Shown in pieces: positions 43,664 to 54,911 of a stretch of 64,000 bases of DNA. The translations under genes and the position numbers were made by a program. Source of the stretch: Streptomyces antnestii (GTDB taxonomy: Bacteria > Actinomycetota > Actinomycetes > Streptomycetales > Streptomycetaceae); NCBI RefSeq assembly GCF_004005495.1, contig NZ_RZYA01000004.1, positions 391,721 to 455,720 on the forward strand. Reading direction: 5' to 3'. The number at the start of each line of letters is the position of its first letter. The first letter of the stretch is position 1. Under the pieces are notes generated by a model. It saw only the letters and a program-made list of their open reading frames with translations, searched no databases and was not told the DNA's origin.

Positions 43664-45610
43664 TCAGCGGATCTGGATGGTGATCGTCGACCCCTTCGGG
43701 GCCTGGTCACCGGCCGAGACCGACTGCTTCTTCACGGTGTCGCCGAAGAGGCCGAGCAGGCCGCGGTCGTCCTCCACCTGGAAGCCCTTCGCCTCCAGCT
43801 TCCGGTGGGCGTCGGCGACGCTCAGGCCGACGACGTCGGGGACGTCGACCATGACCGGGCCCTTGGAGATCGTCAGCTCGACCGTGTCGCCCTCGGCGAG
43901 GGTCTTGCCCCCGACGGGGGACTGCTGGGCGACGCTGCCCTTGTCCTGGTCCGAGAACACCTGCTCCGTGGCGATCTCGGCCTTCAGGCCCGCGTCCTGG
44001 AGGTCGGCGATGGCCTGCTCCTCGGTCTCGCCCGTCACGTCCGGGACGTCCACCGCGCTGCCCCTGCTGACCGTGAGCGCGATCGCCGAGCCCGACCTGC
44101 GGGTGGTGCCGGACTCCGGGTCGGTGCTGATCACCGAGCCCCTGGGGACGTCGTCGCTGAAGTCCTGGCTGACCATGCCCGGCTCCAGGCCCGCGTCCTT
44201 CAGCGTCCGCTCCGCCTTGGCGCGCGGCATGCCCTCCACGGCGGGGACCCGCACGGTCTCCGGGCCGAGGGACACCGTCAGGTCCACGCTCCCGTTGTCC
44301 CGGATGCGGGCGCCCGACCGGGGGTCGCTGTCGATGACGGTGCCCCGCTTCGCGGTGTCGCTGTACGCGCGCTTGACGTGGCCGAGGTCGAGACCGGCCC
44401 GGCTCAGCCGCTCCTTCGCCTGGGCCTGCGTCTTGGCGAGCAGCGGCGGGACCTTGGTGAACTGGCCCGAGTTGATGTACCAGACGCCCGCCCCGAGGCC
44501 GAGGACGAGCAGCACGGCGGCGGCGACGGCGAGCATCCCGCGGCGCGGGCGGCGCCCACGGGAGCGCGCGGGCGGGGGCGGCGGCGTCTCGAAGCGGCTC
44601 GTGCGGTGCAGCTCGGCCTGCGGGTCCCGGTCGTCGGCCGGCAGCGGGAGCTGCACGCCCCGGGTCCGCAGCGCGCGCGGGATCACGCTCGTACGGTCGT
44701 CCGAGATGTCACGGTCGCCGGCGTCCTCGGGGCGCGCGCCCGGCGGCACCGCGTCCAGCTGCGCGTCCGTCAGGGCGGCCCTGGCGGCCCTGACCTGGCC
44801 GAGCAGCGCCACCGCGTCGTACGGCCGCACGTCGGGGTGGCGGGCGGTCGCGGACGCGACGACCTCGTCCAGCTCCACCGGGAGCCCCGGCACCGAAGCG
44901 GACGGCGGCGGCACGTCCTCGTTCAGATGCTGGTACAGCACCTGTGCGGGGGAGTCGCCCGAGTGCGGCTTGGCGCCCGTGAGCATCTCGTAGAGCACCA
45001 CCCCGCACGCGTACACGTCGACGCGCGGGTCGGCGGTGCCCGACTCGATCTGCTCGGGGGCGAGATAGGAGACGGTGCCGAGGACGGCGCCCGTCGTGTT
45101 CGTGACCGTGTCCACGGCCCGTACGAGACCGAAGTCCGCCACCTTCACCCGGCCGTCGTCCCCTATCAGGACGTTCTCCGGCTTCATGTCGCGGTGCACG
45201 AAGCCCGCGCGGTGGGCGGCGCCGAGCGCGGCGAGGACCGGCTCCAGGATGTCGAGCGCGGCGCGCGGCCGCAGCGCCCCGCGGTCCCTCAGGACGTCCC
45301 GCAGGGTGCAGCCCGCCACGTACTCCATCGCCAGATAGACGTACTGGCCGTCCGCGCCCTGGTCGAAGACCCCCACCACGTTCGGATGGGAGAGCCGGGC
45401 GACGGACTTGGCCTCGCGGATGAAGCGCTCGACGAACGAGACGTCGGCGGCGAGCGCCGGGTGCATCACCTTGAGCGCGAGCACGCGGTCGAGGCGGGTG
45501 TCCACGGCCCGGTAGACCGTGGCCATCCCGCCGACCGCGATGCGCGCGTCGACGCGGTACCGGCCGTCGAGCACCTGCCCGACGAGAGGGTCCTGAAGGG
45601 TCGTGTCCAC
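43664..45610 (-). CDS. Ser/Thr protein kinase with four PASTA domains
   Basis: 648-residue Hanks-type membrane kinase sensing cell-wall fragments. The kinase domain (about 15-280) has GGMATVY, Lys47, HRDMKPEN (139-146), DFG (159-161) and a Thr-rich activation loop. A Pro/Arg-rich linker leads to one membrane helix (359-379), then four extracellular PASTA repeats of about 67 residues. The GTG at 45610 is preceded by TACACT at 7 bases, so it is probably leaderless; GTG 45640 is an alternative. A homologue of the PknL substrate Rv2175c lies 4.3 kb away, which suggests equivalence to PknL. Confidence 0.93.
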   Translation of the reverse strand: MDTTLQDPLVGQVLDGRYRVDARIAVGGMATVYRAVDTRLDRVLALKVMHPALAADVSFVERFIREAKSVARLSHPNVVGVFDQGADGQYVYLAMEYVAGCTLRDVLRDRGALRPRAALDILEPVLAALGAAHRAGFVHRDMKPENVLIGDDGRVKVADFGLVRAVDTVTNTTGAVLGTVSYLAPEQIESGTADPRVDVYACGVVLYEMLTGAKPHSGDSPAQVLYQHLNEDVPPPSASVPGLPVELDEVVASATARHPDVRPYDAVALLGQVRAARAALTDAQLDAVPPGARPEDAGDRDISDDRTSVIPRALRTRGVQLPLPADDRDPQAELHRTSRFETPPPPPARSRGRRPRRGMLAVAAAVLLVLGLGAGVWYINSGQFTKVPPLLAKTQAQAKERLSRAGLDLGHVKRAYSDTAKRGTVIDSDPRSGARIRDNGSVDLTVSLGPETVRVPAVEGMPRAKAERTLKDAGLEPGMVSQDFSDDVPRGSVISTDPESGTTRRSGSAIALTVSRGSAVDVPDVTGETEEQAIADLQDAGLKAEIATEQVFSDQDKGSVAQQSPVGGKTLAEGDTVELTISKGPVMVDVPDVVGLSVADAHRKLEAKGFQVEDDRGLLGLFGDTVKKQSVSAGDQAPKGSTITIQIR

Positions 45611-45703
45611 GCAGGTGAGTGTACGAGCCGCCGCCGACACCGGGCCCGCCGTCGCCCGCGCGCAGCTTTACTGCAGCAGAGCTGTGACCGTGCCGTACGG
45701 CCG

Positions 45704-46699
<996 letters not shown>

Positions 46700-46703
<4 letters not shown>

Positions 46704-47950
46704 ACGGACTGCTCCACGGAGACGGGTGCGGGAACGGCGTCGAAGCGCCGCGGGGTGAAGGGGCGCGCCTCTTCGGGGAGTTCACCGGTGGCGAGCACAT
46801 GGGCCATGCAGTCGCCGGTGACCGGGGTGAGCAGCACGCCGTTGCGGAAATGGCCGGTGGCGACCAGCAGGCCCGGCAGGGCGGTCGGCCCGAGCATCGG
46901 CGCGTTGTCGGGGGAGCCGGGGCGCAGACCCGCGATGGTCTCCGTCAGCGGCAGCTCCGTGATGCCCGGCACCAGCTCGTGGGCGTCGCGCAGCAGCTCG
47001 TAGACGCCGCCCGCGGTCACCGTGGTGTCCCAGCCGAGCTCCTCGCTGGTGGCGCCGACGACCAGCTCGCCGTCGACCCGGGGCACCAGATAGAGGTGGC
47101 CGCCGCGCACGATGGCGCGCACGGTACGGCTCAGGAACGGCGCGTACGTCCTCGGCACGGTCAGGCGCAGGACCTGCCCCTTCACCGGCCGTACAGGTGG
47201 CAGTACGTCGTCCGGGACCCCGGCGAGCCGGCCGCTGAGGCTGCCGGCGGCGAGGACGACCTGGTCCGCGGCGAGCTCGGTGCCGTCGGCGAGGACCACG
47301 CCGCGGGCGCGCTCACGGACGACAGTCAGCCGCTCGGCCCACTGTCGGTGGAATGCCACCCCGGCCCGCTCGCAGGCCGCGACAAGGGCCTTCGCGAGGC
47401 GCCTCGGGTCGATCTGGTGGTCGCCGTCGACGCGCAGACCGCCCCGCACGGACGGGGCCAGCATCGGTTCGAGGCGCCTGCACTCGCGGCCCGACAGCCA
47501 CTCCGACTCCAGGCCGGAGCGCAGCTGGAGGTCGTGCAGCTCCCGCAGATGCGCGCGGTCGTCCGCGTCGAGCGCGACGGCCAGCGTGCCGCAGGCGCGG
47601 TAGCCGAGATCGAGCCCGGTGGCCTCGGACAGCTCGGCCGCGAACGCCGGATAGCGGCGCGCGGACTCGACGTTGAGGCCGAGCAGGGTCTGCTCGCCGT
47701 AGTGGAGCTCGGTGACCGCGGCGAGCATCCCGGCCGCCACCCGCGCGGCCCCGCCGCCCGGCGCCGGGTCCACCACCGCGGTGCGCAGCCCGCGCTGCGC
47801 GGAGCGCCACGCGGTGACGAGCCCGATGATCCCGCCGCCCAGAACCAGGACGTCGGAGCCTGCTGAGCCTGCTGCTCGTGCTGCGCCGTGTGAGCTTGCT
47901 GAGCCTGCTGAGCCTTCTGAAGTCTCTGAGCCTTCTGAAGTACGCGACAT
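46700..47950 (-). CDS. thiO: Glycine oxidase ThiO
   Basis: FAD-dependent oxidase turning glycine into the dehydroglycine used for thiazole synthesis. The 416-residue ORF has an FAD-binding [46 protein letters not shown], and a C-terminal GLRPGSPDNAPMLGPTA and TGHFRNGVLLTPVTG. The first 33 residues are an unusual Ser/Gly/Glu/Ala repeat absent from typical ThiO. GTG or ATG starts inside this extension might be the true start. The TPP riboswitch ends about 12 bases before the ATG at 47950. Confidence 0.92.
47866..47950. repeat. Low-complexity repeat at the thiO 5' end
   Basis: Short cctgctgag, gagccttctgaag and similar units repeat through about 85 bp, giving a Thr-Ser-Glu-Gly-Ser and Ala-Gly-Ser rich N terminus. 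The two units ending ccttctgaagt are 18 bp apart. Confidence 0.7.
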
Positions 47951-47961
47951 GGGCGTCCAGC

Positions 47962-48055
47962 CCCTCCCTTCGCCGGCATGACCCGGATCAGGTTCGTACG
48001 GTCGGAGGCCGCCCAGCCTCCCTCTCAGCCCGGTACGCCCGGGCTCCCGCGAGTG
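47962..48055 (-). promoter_or_regulatory. TPP riboswitch
   Basis: On the minus strand the conserved blocks cgggagcccg, gggctgagaggg, ccgaccgtac, gaacctgatccgggtcatg and cggcgaagggagg follow in the order of the THI element. It lies directly before thiO, so thiamine pyrophosphate should repress thiOSG, probably by occluding the gggagg ribosome-binding site. Confidence 0.95.
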
Positions 48056-48112
48056 CTTTACGGTGGCCACCCTAAACCGTGACCCCGACCCTCAGTAAGG
48101 GAGCCCGCCCGC

Positions 48113-48457
48113 ATGGCCCGCTCGCTCGACGGACTCGTCCTCTCCCCGGTCGCCGACCAGGCCCCCGGCCAGGTGGGCACGCGGACACGCTTCACGTACC
48201 ACGAGGAGGACGGCCGGATCTGGGCCGAGTACGCGGGCGGCGACGTCGTGCGCGGCCATCTCGTGGGCACGCGCGAGGGCGACCGGATCGACTTCCGGTA
48301 CGTCCAGCTGAAGACGGACCGGACGACGTCCTCCGGGCACTGCGTCTCGCTCGTCGTGGACCTCCCCGACGGGCGCGTGCGCCTCGACGAGACATGGGAG
48401 TGGGAGTCGCAGGACGGCAGCGGGACGAGCGTCGTCGAAGAACTCCCCGTCCCCTGA
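48113..48457 (+). CDS. Small beta-rich conserved protein
   Basis: 114 residues, mostly alternating hydrophobic strands: FTYHEEDGRIWAEYAGGDVVRGHLVGTREGDRIDFRYV, then VRLDETWEWESQDGSGTSVVEE. I recognise the pattern from actinobacterial proteins often labelled n-acetylglutamate synthase, a name not supported by any catalytic motif here; the shape suggests a lipocalin-like barrel. The ATG follows agggagcc. It is divergent from thiO across the TPP riboswitch. Confidence 0.8.
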   Translation: MARSLDGLVLSPVADQAPGQVGTRTRFTYHEEDGRIWAEYAGGDVVRGHLVGTREGDRIDFRYVQLKTDRTTSSGHCVSLVVDLPDGRVRLDETWEWESQDGSGTSVVEELPVP

Positions 48458-48587
48458 GCCGAAGAACTCCCCGCCCCCTGACCGGGCGGCCCCGCGGCCA
48501 AACCGGTGCCTCCGTGTGGAAGACGTCACGGGAGAGTTGTGCCCCGGCCCGCTGACTGACTGAACGTCAGGTGCTTAAGGTGATCCG

Positions 48588-49823
48588 GTGAGCGAGCAGA
48601 CCCAGAACCAGGCCCCGGTGCGCCCGGCAGGGCGGCACGTCGTCATCGTCGGCGCCGGGATGGCGGGGGTGCAGACCGCCGTGGCCCTGCGCGAACAGGG
48701 CTTCACCGGCGCCGTCACGCTGATCGGCGCGGAACCCCACCAGCCCTACGACAGGCCCCCGCTGTCCAAGGCGGTGCTGCTCGGCAAGGCCGAGGGGTCC
48801 GCCTTCGACGTGGACTTCGAAGCGCTAGGCATCACCCTCGAACTCGGCCGCGAGGTCACCGGCGTACGTCCCGCCGAGCACACCCTCGACACCGCCACCG
48901 GACCCGCCCCCTACGACGTCCTCGTCCTCGCGACCGGCGCCGAACCCGTCACGCTGCCCCGCACCGAGGGCGTCCCCGGCGTCCATCTGCTGCGCACGCT
49001 CGACGACGCGGAGCGGCTGCGCCCCGTCCTCGCCGCGCAGCACGACATCGTCGTCGTGGGCGCGGGCTGGATCGGCGCCGAGTTCGCCACCGCCGCCCGC
49101 GAGGCAGGGTGCGCGGTCACCGTCGTCGAGGCGGCCGGGCGCCCGCTCGCCGGGGCACTGCCCGCCGAGGTCGCCGCCCCCATGGCCGCCTGGTACGCGG
49201 ACGCCGGGGCACAGCTGCGCACCAACGCGCGCGTGGAGCACATCGAACCCGGGGCCGTGGTCCTCGACGACGGCACCCGCGTGCCCGCCGGCGCCGTCGT
49301 CGTCGGCATCGGTGCCCGCCCCGCCACCGGCTGGCTCACCGGCTCGGGCATCGCGCTCGGCACGCACCGCGAGGTCCTGGCCGACCATCACCTGCGCACG
49401 TCCGAGCCCGACGTGTACGCGGTCGGCGACTGCTCGTCCTTCCCCTCGGGCCGGTACGGCGAGCGCCTGATGGTCCACCACTGGGACAACGCGCTCCATG
49501 GCCCCCGCACCGTCGCCGCCAACATCATCGGCGAGACCCCGGCCACGTACGACCCCGTGCCGTACTTCTGGTCGGAGCAGTTCGGCCGCTTCGTGCAGTA
49601 CGCCGGGCATCACGCCGCCGCCGACACCACCGTGTGGCGCGGCGACCCGCAGGGCGCGTCCTGGTCGGTGTGCTGGCTGCGCGAGAGCCGTCTCGTCGCC
49701 GTCCTCGCCGTGGGCCGCCCGCGCGACCTGGCCCAGGGACGCAAGCTCATCGAGTCGGGTGCCGTGCTCGACCCGGAGATCGTCGCCGACCCGGCCCGCC
49801 CCCTGAAGGCAGCCGTCGCATAG
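48588..49823 (+). CDS. FAD-dependent NAD(P)H ferredoxin reductase
   Basis: 411 residues of the pyridine nucleotide-disulfide-like reductase family serving P450 and dioxygenase ferredoxins. FAD-binding VVIVGAGMAGVQTAVALREQGF is at about residue 17, PYDRPPLSK near 50, the NAD-binding IVVVGAGWIGAEFATAAREAG near 155, and DVYAVGDCSSFP near 285. No redox Cys pair is present. TAAGGT ends 6 bases before the GTG, suggesting a leaderless mRNA, and an inverted repeat CTGAC-tgaac-GTCAG (48556-48570) overlaps the expected -35. No ferredoxin gene is adjacent. Confidence 0.92.
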   Translation: MSEQTQNQAPVRPAGRHVVIVGAGMAGVQTAVALREQGFTGAVTLIGAEPHQPYDRPPLSKAVLLGKAEGSAFDVDFEALGITLELGREVTGVRPAEHTLDTATGPAPYDVLVLATGAEPVTLPRTEGVPGVHLLRTLDDAERLRPVLAAQHDIVVVGAGWIGAEFATAAREAGCAVTVVEAAGRPLAGALPAEVAAPMAAWYADAGAQLRTNARVEHIEPGAVVLDDGTRVPAGAVVVGIGARPATGWLTGSGIALGTHREVLADHHLRTSEPDVYAVGDCSSFPSGRYGERLMVHHWDNALHGPRTVAANIIGETPATYDPVPYFWSEQFGRFVQYAGHHAAADTTVWRGDPQGASWSVCWLRESRLVAVLAVGRPRDLAQGRKLIESGAVLDPEIVADPARPLKAAVA

Positions 49824-49878
49824 GCCCTTTCGCGCGACCGCGTTTCCCACTGTCAGTCCGGGATGGCACGCTTGTCCT

Positions 49879-50244
49879 GTGACCGAGATTGACGCAAAGA
49901 TCGATGCTCTCGTCCCCGAGTGGCTCACCCTCCCCGACATCGCCGAGCAGTTCGGCGTGGAGGTGACGCGCGTGCGGCAGCTGGTGAAGGAAGGCCAGGT
50001 GATCGCCGTACGCCGCGGTGAGAACCGAGCGCTGCACGTGCCCGCCGCCTTCATCGACGGCGACAAGGTCGTCAAGGGCCTCACCGGGACCCTGACGCTG
50101 CTGAGGGACGACGGCTTCAACGACGAAGAGATGCTGGAGTGGCTCTTCACCCCCGACCCGACCCTGCCGGGTACCCCCGCACAGGCGCTGAGCGAGAATC
50201 GCGGCACGGAGGTGAAGCGCCGCGCCCAGGCGCTCGCCGTCTGA
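49879..50244 (+). CDS. Rv2175c-family DNA-binding protein
   Basis: 121 residues with a winged helix-turn-helix near the N terminus ([33 protein letters not shown], about 15-47), then a helical C terminus. In M. tuberculosis Rv2175c is a DNA-binding substrate of the kinase PknL. Here the PASTA kinase lies 4.3 kb upstream on the other strand, with the thi genes between. The N-terminal tail is short and Thr2 is the only obvious early phospho-site. The start is GTG 49879. Confidence 0.9.
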   Translation: MTEIDAKIDALVPEWLTLPDIAEQFGVEVTRVRQLVKEGQVIAVRRGENRALHVPAAFIDGDKVVKGLTGTLTLLRDDGFNDEEMLEWLFTPDPTLPGTPAQALSENRGTEVKRRAQALAV

Positions 50245-50314
50245 CCTGACAACCGTCCGGCGTGCGGGCCGCGCTCACCGCGGCCCGCACGCCACCGACC
50301 AGGGGGGATCACCC

Positions 50315-50968
50315 ATGGCCAGTGCCGCCACCCAGCGCGCCCAGCTCGCCGACGCCCGGCTGTACCTGTGCACGGACGCCCGCAGGCGCCAGGGCGACCT
50401 CCCCGCATTCCTCGACGCCGTCCTGGCGAACGGCGTGGACATCGTCCAGCTGCGCGACAAGGGCATGGAGGCGGGCGAGGAGCTGGAGCACCTGGCCGTC
50501 TTCGCGGACGCCGCCGCCCGCCACGGCAAGCTGTTCGCGGTCAACGACCGGGCGGACGTCGCCCACGCCGCCGGCGCCGACGTCCTGCACCTGGGCCAGG
50601 GAGACCTGCCCGTACCGGCCGCCCGCGCCGTCCTCGGCGAGGACGTCCTCATCGGCCGCTCCACCCACGCCGACACGGAGGCCGCCGCGGCCGCCGTCCA
50701 GGACGGCGTGGACTACTTCTGCACCGGTCCCTGCTGGCCGACCCCCACCAAGCCCGGCCGGCACGCACCCGGCCTCGACCTGGTGCGGTACACGGCCTCG
50801 CTCGGCACGGACCGCCCCTGGTTCGCGATCGGCGGCATCGACGCGGGGAACCTCGACGAGGTGCTCGAAGCGGGCGCCCGCCGCGTCGTCGTCGTACGCG
50901 CGATCACCGAGGCCGAGGACCCGGGGGCCGCGGCGGCGGACCTGGCGAAGCGGCTGCGCACGGCCTGA
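50315..50968 (+). CDS. thiE: Thiamine phosphate synthase
   Basis: 217-residue TIM barrel coupling the pyrimidine and thiazole halves to thiamine phosphate. Marks are [21 protein letters not shown] with the phosphate-binding Arg-Asp-Lys, [54 protein letters not shown] and FAIGGID. It stands apart from and opposite to thiOSG, with no TPP element of its own visible. Confidence 0.95.
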   Translation: MASAATQRAQLADARLYLCTDARRRQGDLPAFLDAVLANGVDIVQLRDKGMEAGEELEHLAVFADAAARHGKLFAVNDRADVAHAAGADVLHLGQGDLPVPAARAVLGEDVLIGRSTHADTEAAAAAVQDGVDYFCTGPCWPTPTKPGRHAPGLDLVRYTASLGTDRPWFAIGGIDAGNLDEVLEAGARRVVVVRAITEAEDPGAAAADLAKRLRTA

Positions 50969-51087
50969 CACGCGGTCCACCCGGCGAGCTCCCGTCCGGT
51001 CGCCTGTCCGATCGCTTGTCCGGAGGCCTGTCCGAGAAGTGTCCGCAGGGTGGACGGTGATTAGGGAGACCGCCCTCCCGTGGCTAA

Positions 51088-52017
<930 letters not shown>

Positions 52018-52064
52018 TCCGGCCGTGTTCCACGAGGGGCGGCGGCCGTACGAGAGGGGCGTAC

Positions 52065-52937
52065 ATGGGCTGGACGGTCCTCTACATCGCGTTCGGAATC
52101 GTCGCGTTGTGGCTGCTCGGTGAAGTACTGCTCCAGTACAAGGCGCGGCTGCGCTTCCGGCTGCTCGCCTTCGTCGGCTTCGTGGGCGTCGTCCTCGGTG
52201 TGCTGATCCCGTCGGTGATCGTCATCGGGATCGGCGCCATCACGTTCGCGGTCGGACAGACGTATGTGACGCTCTCGTTCCGCAGGGGCTTCTCCACGGG
52301 CTGGGCGCTCGGCGGGAACCCCGGGGCGAGCAAGCGCCGCAAGAAGGAGCCGGTCCGCCAGGACCCGACCCTCGAAGTCTCCGACCTGGAGTACGAGCCG
52401 CAGCCGCAGGCCCGCGAGCCGCTGGCCCCCGAGCCGCAGGCCGAGGCGACCGCGGTGTACGCCCCGGAGCCGCTGCCCGACGAAACCGGCCAGTACGGCG
52501 TCTACACCCCGGCGGCCGCCCACGCGGACCCCTCGCCGGACTACGGCTATGACACGTACGCGGGCTACGACCAGCAGACCTACGGCTACGACGGCGGCCA
52601 GCAGCAGTACGCGGCCTACTCCGATCCGTACATCGGCACGCAGACCTATCCCGCCCAGCCGCAGTACGACGACGCGTACGGCACCGGCCAGCAGTACGGC
52701 GACCCGTACGCCGCCGGCGGCTACGGCACGGAGACGCCGCCCGGCGGGGTCTGGGTGCCCCAGCAGCGCACCGGCGACGACCAGCACCAGGGCTACGGCG
52801 GCGAACTGCCCCCGGAGCAGCCGTACCCGTACGAGCAGAACGGCCAGCACGGGCAGCCGGGCCAGCACGGACAGCAAGGCCAGCACGGGTATGACGGCGG
52901 GGCCGGCTACAACGAGCAGCAGCAGTACCGCTACTGA
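52065..52937 (+). CDS. Membrane protein with Tyr/Gln/Gly-rich tail
   Basis: 290 residues. Two or three membrane helices at the N terminus (about 1-20, 32-72), a basic segment ASKRRKKEPVR near 107, then from about 140 a tail very rich in Tyr, Gln, Gly, Asp and Pro, ending in repeated GQHGQ units and QQQYRY. The tail resembles prion-like low-complexity sequence and should be disordered and cytoplasmic if the N-terminal hairpin is oriented as the basic segment suggests. I do not know a function. The 3' end is copied in degenerate form just after the stop. Confidence 0.82.
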   Translation: MGWTVLYIAFGIVALWLLGEVLLQYKARLRFRLLAFVGFVGVVLGVLIPSVIVIGIGAITFAVGQTYVTLSFRRGFSTGWALGGNPGASKRRKKEPVRQDPTLEVSDLEYEPQPQAREPLAPEPQAEATAVYAPEPLPDETGQYGVYTPAAAHADPSPDYGYDTYAGYDQQTYGYDGGQQQYAAYSDPYIGTQTYPAQPQYDDAYGTGQQYGDPYAAGGYGTETPPGGVWVPQQRTGDDQHQGYGGELPPEQPYPYEQNGQHGQPGQHGQQGQHGYDGGAGYNEQQQYRY

Positions 52938-53020
52938 GCCCGGCGGGCGCCAGCAGCCCGTACTGCTACTGAGCCCGGCGGGTGCGGGAGCCGTACCGCT
53001 ACTGGAGCCGGTGGGTGCGG
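52925..53020. repeat. Degenerate tandem copies of the preceding gene's 3' end
   Basis: ctactgagcccggcgggcgc at the stop codon recurs as ctactgagcccggcgggtgc about 35 bp on, and again as ctactggagccggtgggtgc. Each carries a copy of the terminal Tyr-stop. Confidence 0.75.
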
Positions 53021-53024
53021 GGCG

Positions 53025-54524
53025 TCACTGGGAGCCGCGGAAGTCCGGGCCCTCCACGATCAGCCCGGCCGCCAGCGCGCCCGACATGCCCGCGTGCGGC
53101 AGCCCGCCGCCCGGATGCGACCAGCCCCCGACGGCGAACAGGCCCGGCACGCGCGTGCCGTTCGACGGGTGCAGGAAAGCGCCCGACGCGGCGGCCAGCG
53201 CCGGCGCGGGCACCGAACCGCCCTCCGCCCCCGTCGCCTCGGCGACATCGGACGGCGTACGGACCTCGTGCCACAGCAGGCGCTCCCGCAGCTCGGGCAC
53301 CGCGCGCCCGGCGGCCTCGATCACCCGCTCCACGTCCGCGTCCGTCACGTCCGCGCCGTGCGCCACCGTGGCCACCAGGGTGACCGCCTCATGACCGCTG
53401 TCGGGCACCACGGACGCGTCGTCGGGACGAAGGACCGTGACCGTCGGCCGCTCCGCCAACGCCGTGCCCCCGCCGAACAGCGAGGCCAGCTCCGCCTCCC
53501 GGTCCGCCGCGTGGACGACCGTCCGGTGCGGCGTGCCGTCGGGGCGAGCCCCGCGCAGCGCGAGGAACACCGTCAGACGGCTCGGCAGCGCCGACCGCGG
53601 CGGCACCTCGTCCTCGCCTCTCAGCGGTCCACCGGGGAGCAGCGCGTCCAGCACACCGGGCGCCACACCGGCGACCACGAAGTCGGCCTCCACGACGCTG
53701 CCGTCGGCCAGCTCCAGGCCCGCCGCCCGGCCGTCCTTCTCCACGATCCGCGCGACCGGGGCGTCGAACGTGAACTCGACCTTCCGTCGCACGCACCGCT
53801 CGTACACGGCCCGCGCCAGCTCCCGCATCCCGCCGCGCACCGCCCACGTGCCGAACGTCTGCTCCATGTACGGCAGCACGGCCGCGCTCGCGGGCGCCGT
53901 CCGCGGATCGAGGCCGGACGCGAGGGCGTACTGCTCCAGGAGCGCCACGAGGCGCGGGTCCCCGCCCAGCTCGAACGCTCCCACCTCGGAGAGCGTCGTC
54001 GCCGTCAGGTCCTTGCGCAGCATCCGGCGGCGGACCACCGCGGGGTAGGGCTCGCGGTCCGCGAGGATCCGCCAGTTCGGCCACAGGGGCTCTTCGAGGA
54101 GGGGGCGGCGGGTGCGGTCCCAGGCCTCACGCGCGCGGTTCATGAACGCCGACCAGAGCGCCCCCGACCCCTCGCCGAGTGCCGCGTCCAGGGCGTCGGC
54201 GATGCCCGCGCGCCGCGCGTTCGGCAGGTCCACGGTCACGCCGTCCGCGAAGACGTGCCGCACGGCGGGCTCCACCTGGGTCAGCTCGACCGCGTCCTCC
54301 AGCGGCTCCTTGCCCGTCTTGACGAACAAGTCCCGGTAGACCGCAGGCAGCTGGAGCAGCCCCGGGCCCGTGTCGAACGAGAAGCCGTCCCGTGCGAAGC
54401 CGCCGAGCGCGCCGCCGTACGTCGACGCGCGCTCGTACACCGCCACCCGGTGGCCTGCCACGGCCAGCCGGGCAGCGGTCGCCATCGCGCCCATCCCGGC
54501 GCCGATCACCGCAATCCGTGCCAT
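53025..54524 (-). CDS. Phytoene desaturase-like FAD/NAD(P) oxidoreductase
   Basis: 499 residues. The FAD-binding motif ARIAVIGAGMGAMATAARLAVAGHRVAVYERASTYGG is at the N terminus, FDTGPGLLQLP near 48, and the family C-terminal LFAVGGWSHPGGGLPHAGMSGALAAGLI block is present. It belongs to the CrtI-like amine oxidase superfamily, but no carotenoid genes are near, so the substrate is unknown. TACAGT ends 7 bases before the ATG, suggesting a leaderless mRNA; a MacR-like box lies about 80 bases upstream. Confidence 0.88.
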   Translation of the reverse strand: MARIAVIGAGMGAMATAARLAVAGHRVAVYERASTYGGALGGFARDGFSFDTGPGLLQLPAVYRDLFVKTGKEPLEDAVELTQVEPAVRHVFADGVTVDLPNARRAGIADALDAALGEGSGALWSAFMNRAREAWDRTRRPLLEEPLWPNWRILADREPYPAVVRRRMLRKDLTATTLSEVGAFELGGDPRLVALLEQYALASGLDPRTAPASAAVLPYMEQTFGTWAVRGGMRELARAVYERCVRRKVEFTFDAPVARIVEKDGRAAGLELADGSVVEADFVVAGVAPGVLDALLPGGPLRGEDEVPPRSALPSRLTVFLALRGARPDGTPHRTVVHAADREAELASLFGGGTALAERPTVTVLRPDDASVVPDSGHEAVTLVATVAHGADVTDADVERVIEAAGRAVPELRERLLWHEVRTPSDVAEATGAEGGSVPAPALAAASGAFLHPSNGTRVPGLFAVGGWSHPGGGLPHAGMSGALAAGLIVEGPDFRGSQ

Positions 54525-54604
54525 GTCAGGGACTGTATCCGCCGCCACCGACAACCCGGCCGGGGGCCTGATCAGCCCCCGTCCTGGGCCTGAGCACCCA
54601 TGTC

Positions 54605-54620
54605 TGAGTACCCGTACCTA
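54605..54620. promoter_or_regulatory. MacR-like box
   Basis: TGAGTAC-cc-GTACCTA matches the reported MacR palindrome TGAGTAC-N2-GTACTCA at 12 of 14 defined positions. A second half-site TGAGTAG follows at 54631. It is upstream of the phytoene desaturase-like gene. Confidence 0.5.
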
Positions 54621-54787
54621 GTACGCGAGATGAGTAGGCGCGCGGATGGGGCCCGACCTGCGCGGAAGGGAGAGTGGAGTCACGGAAGGGGGCGCGGCGC
54701 CGGTACCGCCGACACGGGGCGGCGGAACAGCGCAGCGCCCCCTTGGACGGGGGACACGGGGGGGACACGGGGGTACGACGGGGGACG

Positions 54788-54835
54788 CGCCGGTCCGGTG
54801 AGGCCTGAGAGATTTCAGGCCGCGCCGGACCGGCG
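54788..54835. terminator. Large hairpin, probable tetR terminator
   Basis: Outer 11-bp arms cgccggtccgg and ccggaccggcg, inner 7-bp arms ggcctga and tcaggcc. It lies downstream of the tetR stop on the minus strand. Confidence 0.6.
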
Positions 54836-54839
54836 TTCT

Positions 54840-54905
54840 GTCATGCATGTCTCCCGGCATGTCTCCCGGGTGCATGCATGTCTTCCGGGTGATGCGTGTC
54901 TCCCG
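54840..54905. repeat. Short imperfect repeats after tetR
   Basis: catgtctcccgg occurs twice, then catgtcttccgg and gcgtgtctcccgg, with catgcatg between. They fill the space between the tetR stop and the large hairpin. The rest of the 387-bp gap 54525-54911 holds the MacR-like box and purine-rich sequence without a gene. Confidence 0.7.
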
Positions 54906-54911
54906 GTGGGG

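Noticed and set aside
53025..54524. Carotenoid gene cluster
   Set aside because: Only one CrtI-like flavoprotein is present; no phytoene synthase, cyclase or prenyl transferase is nearby.
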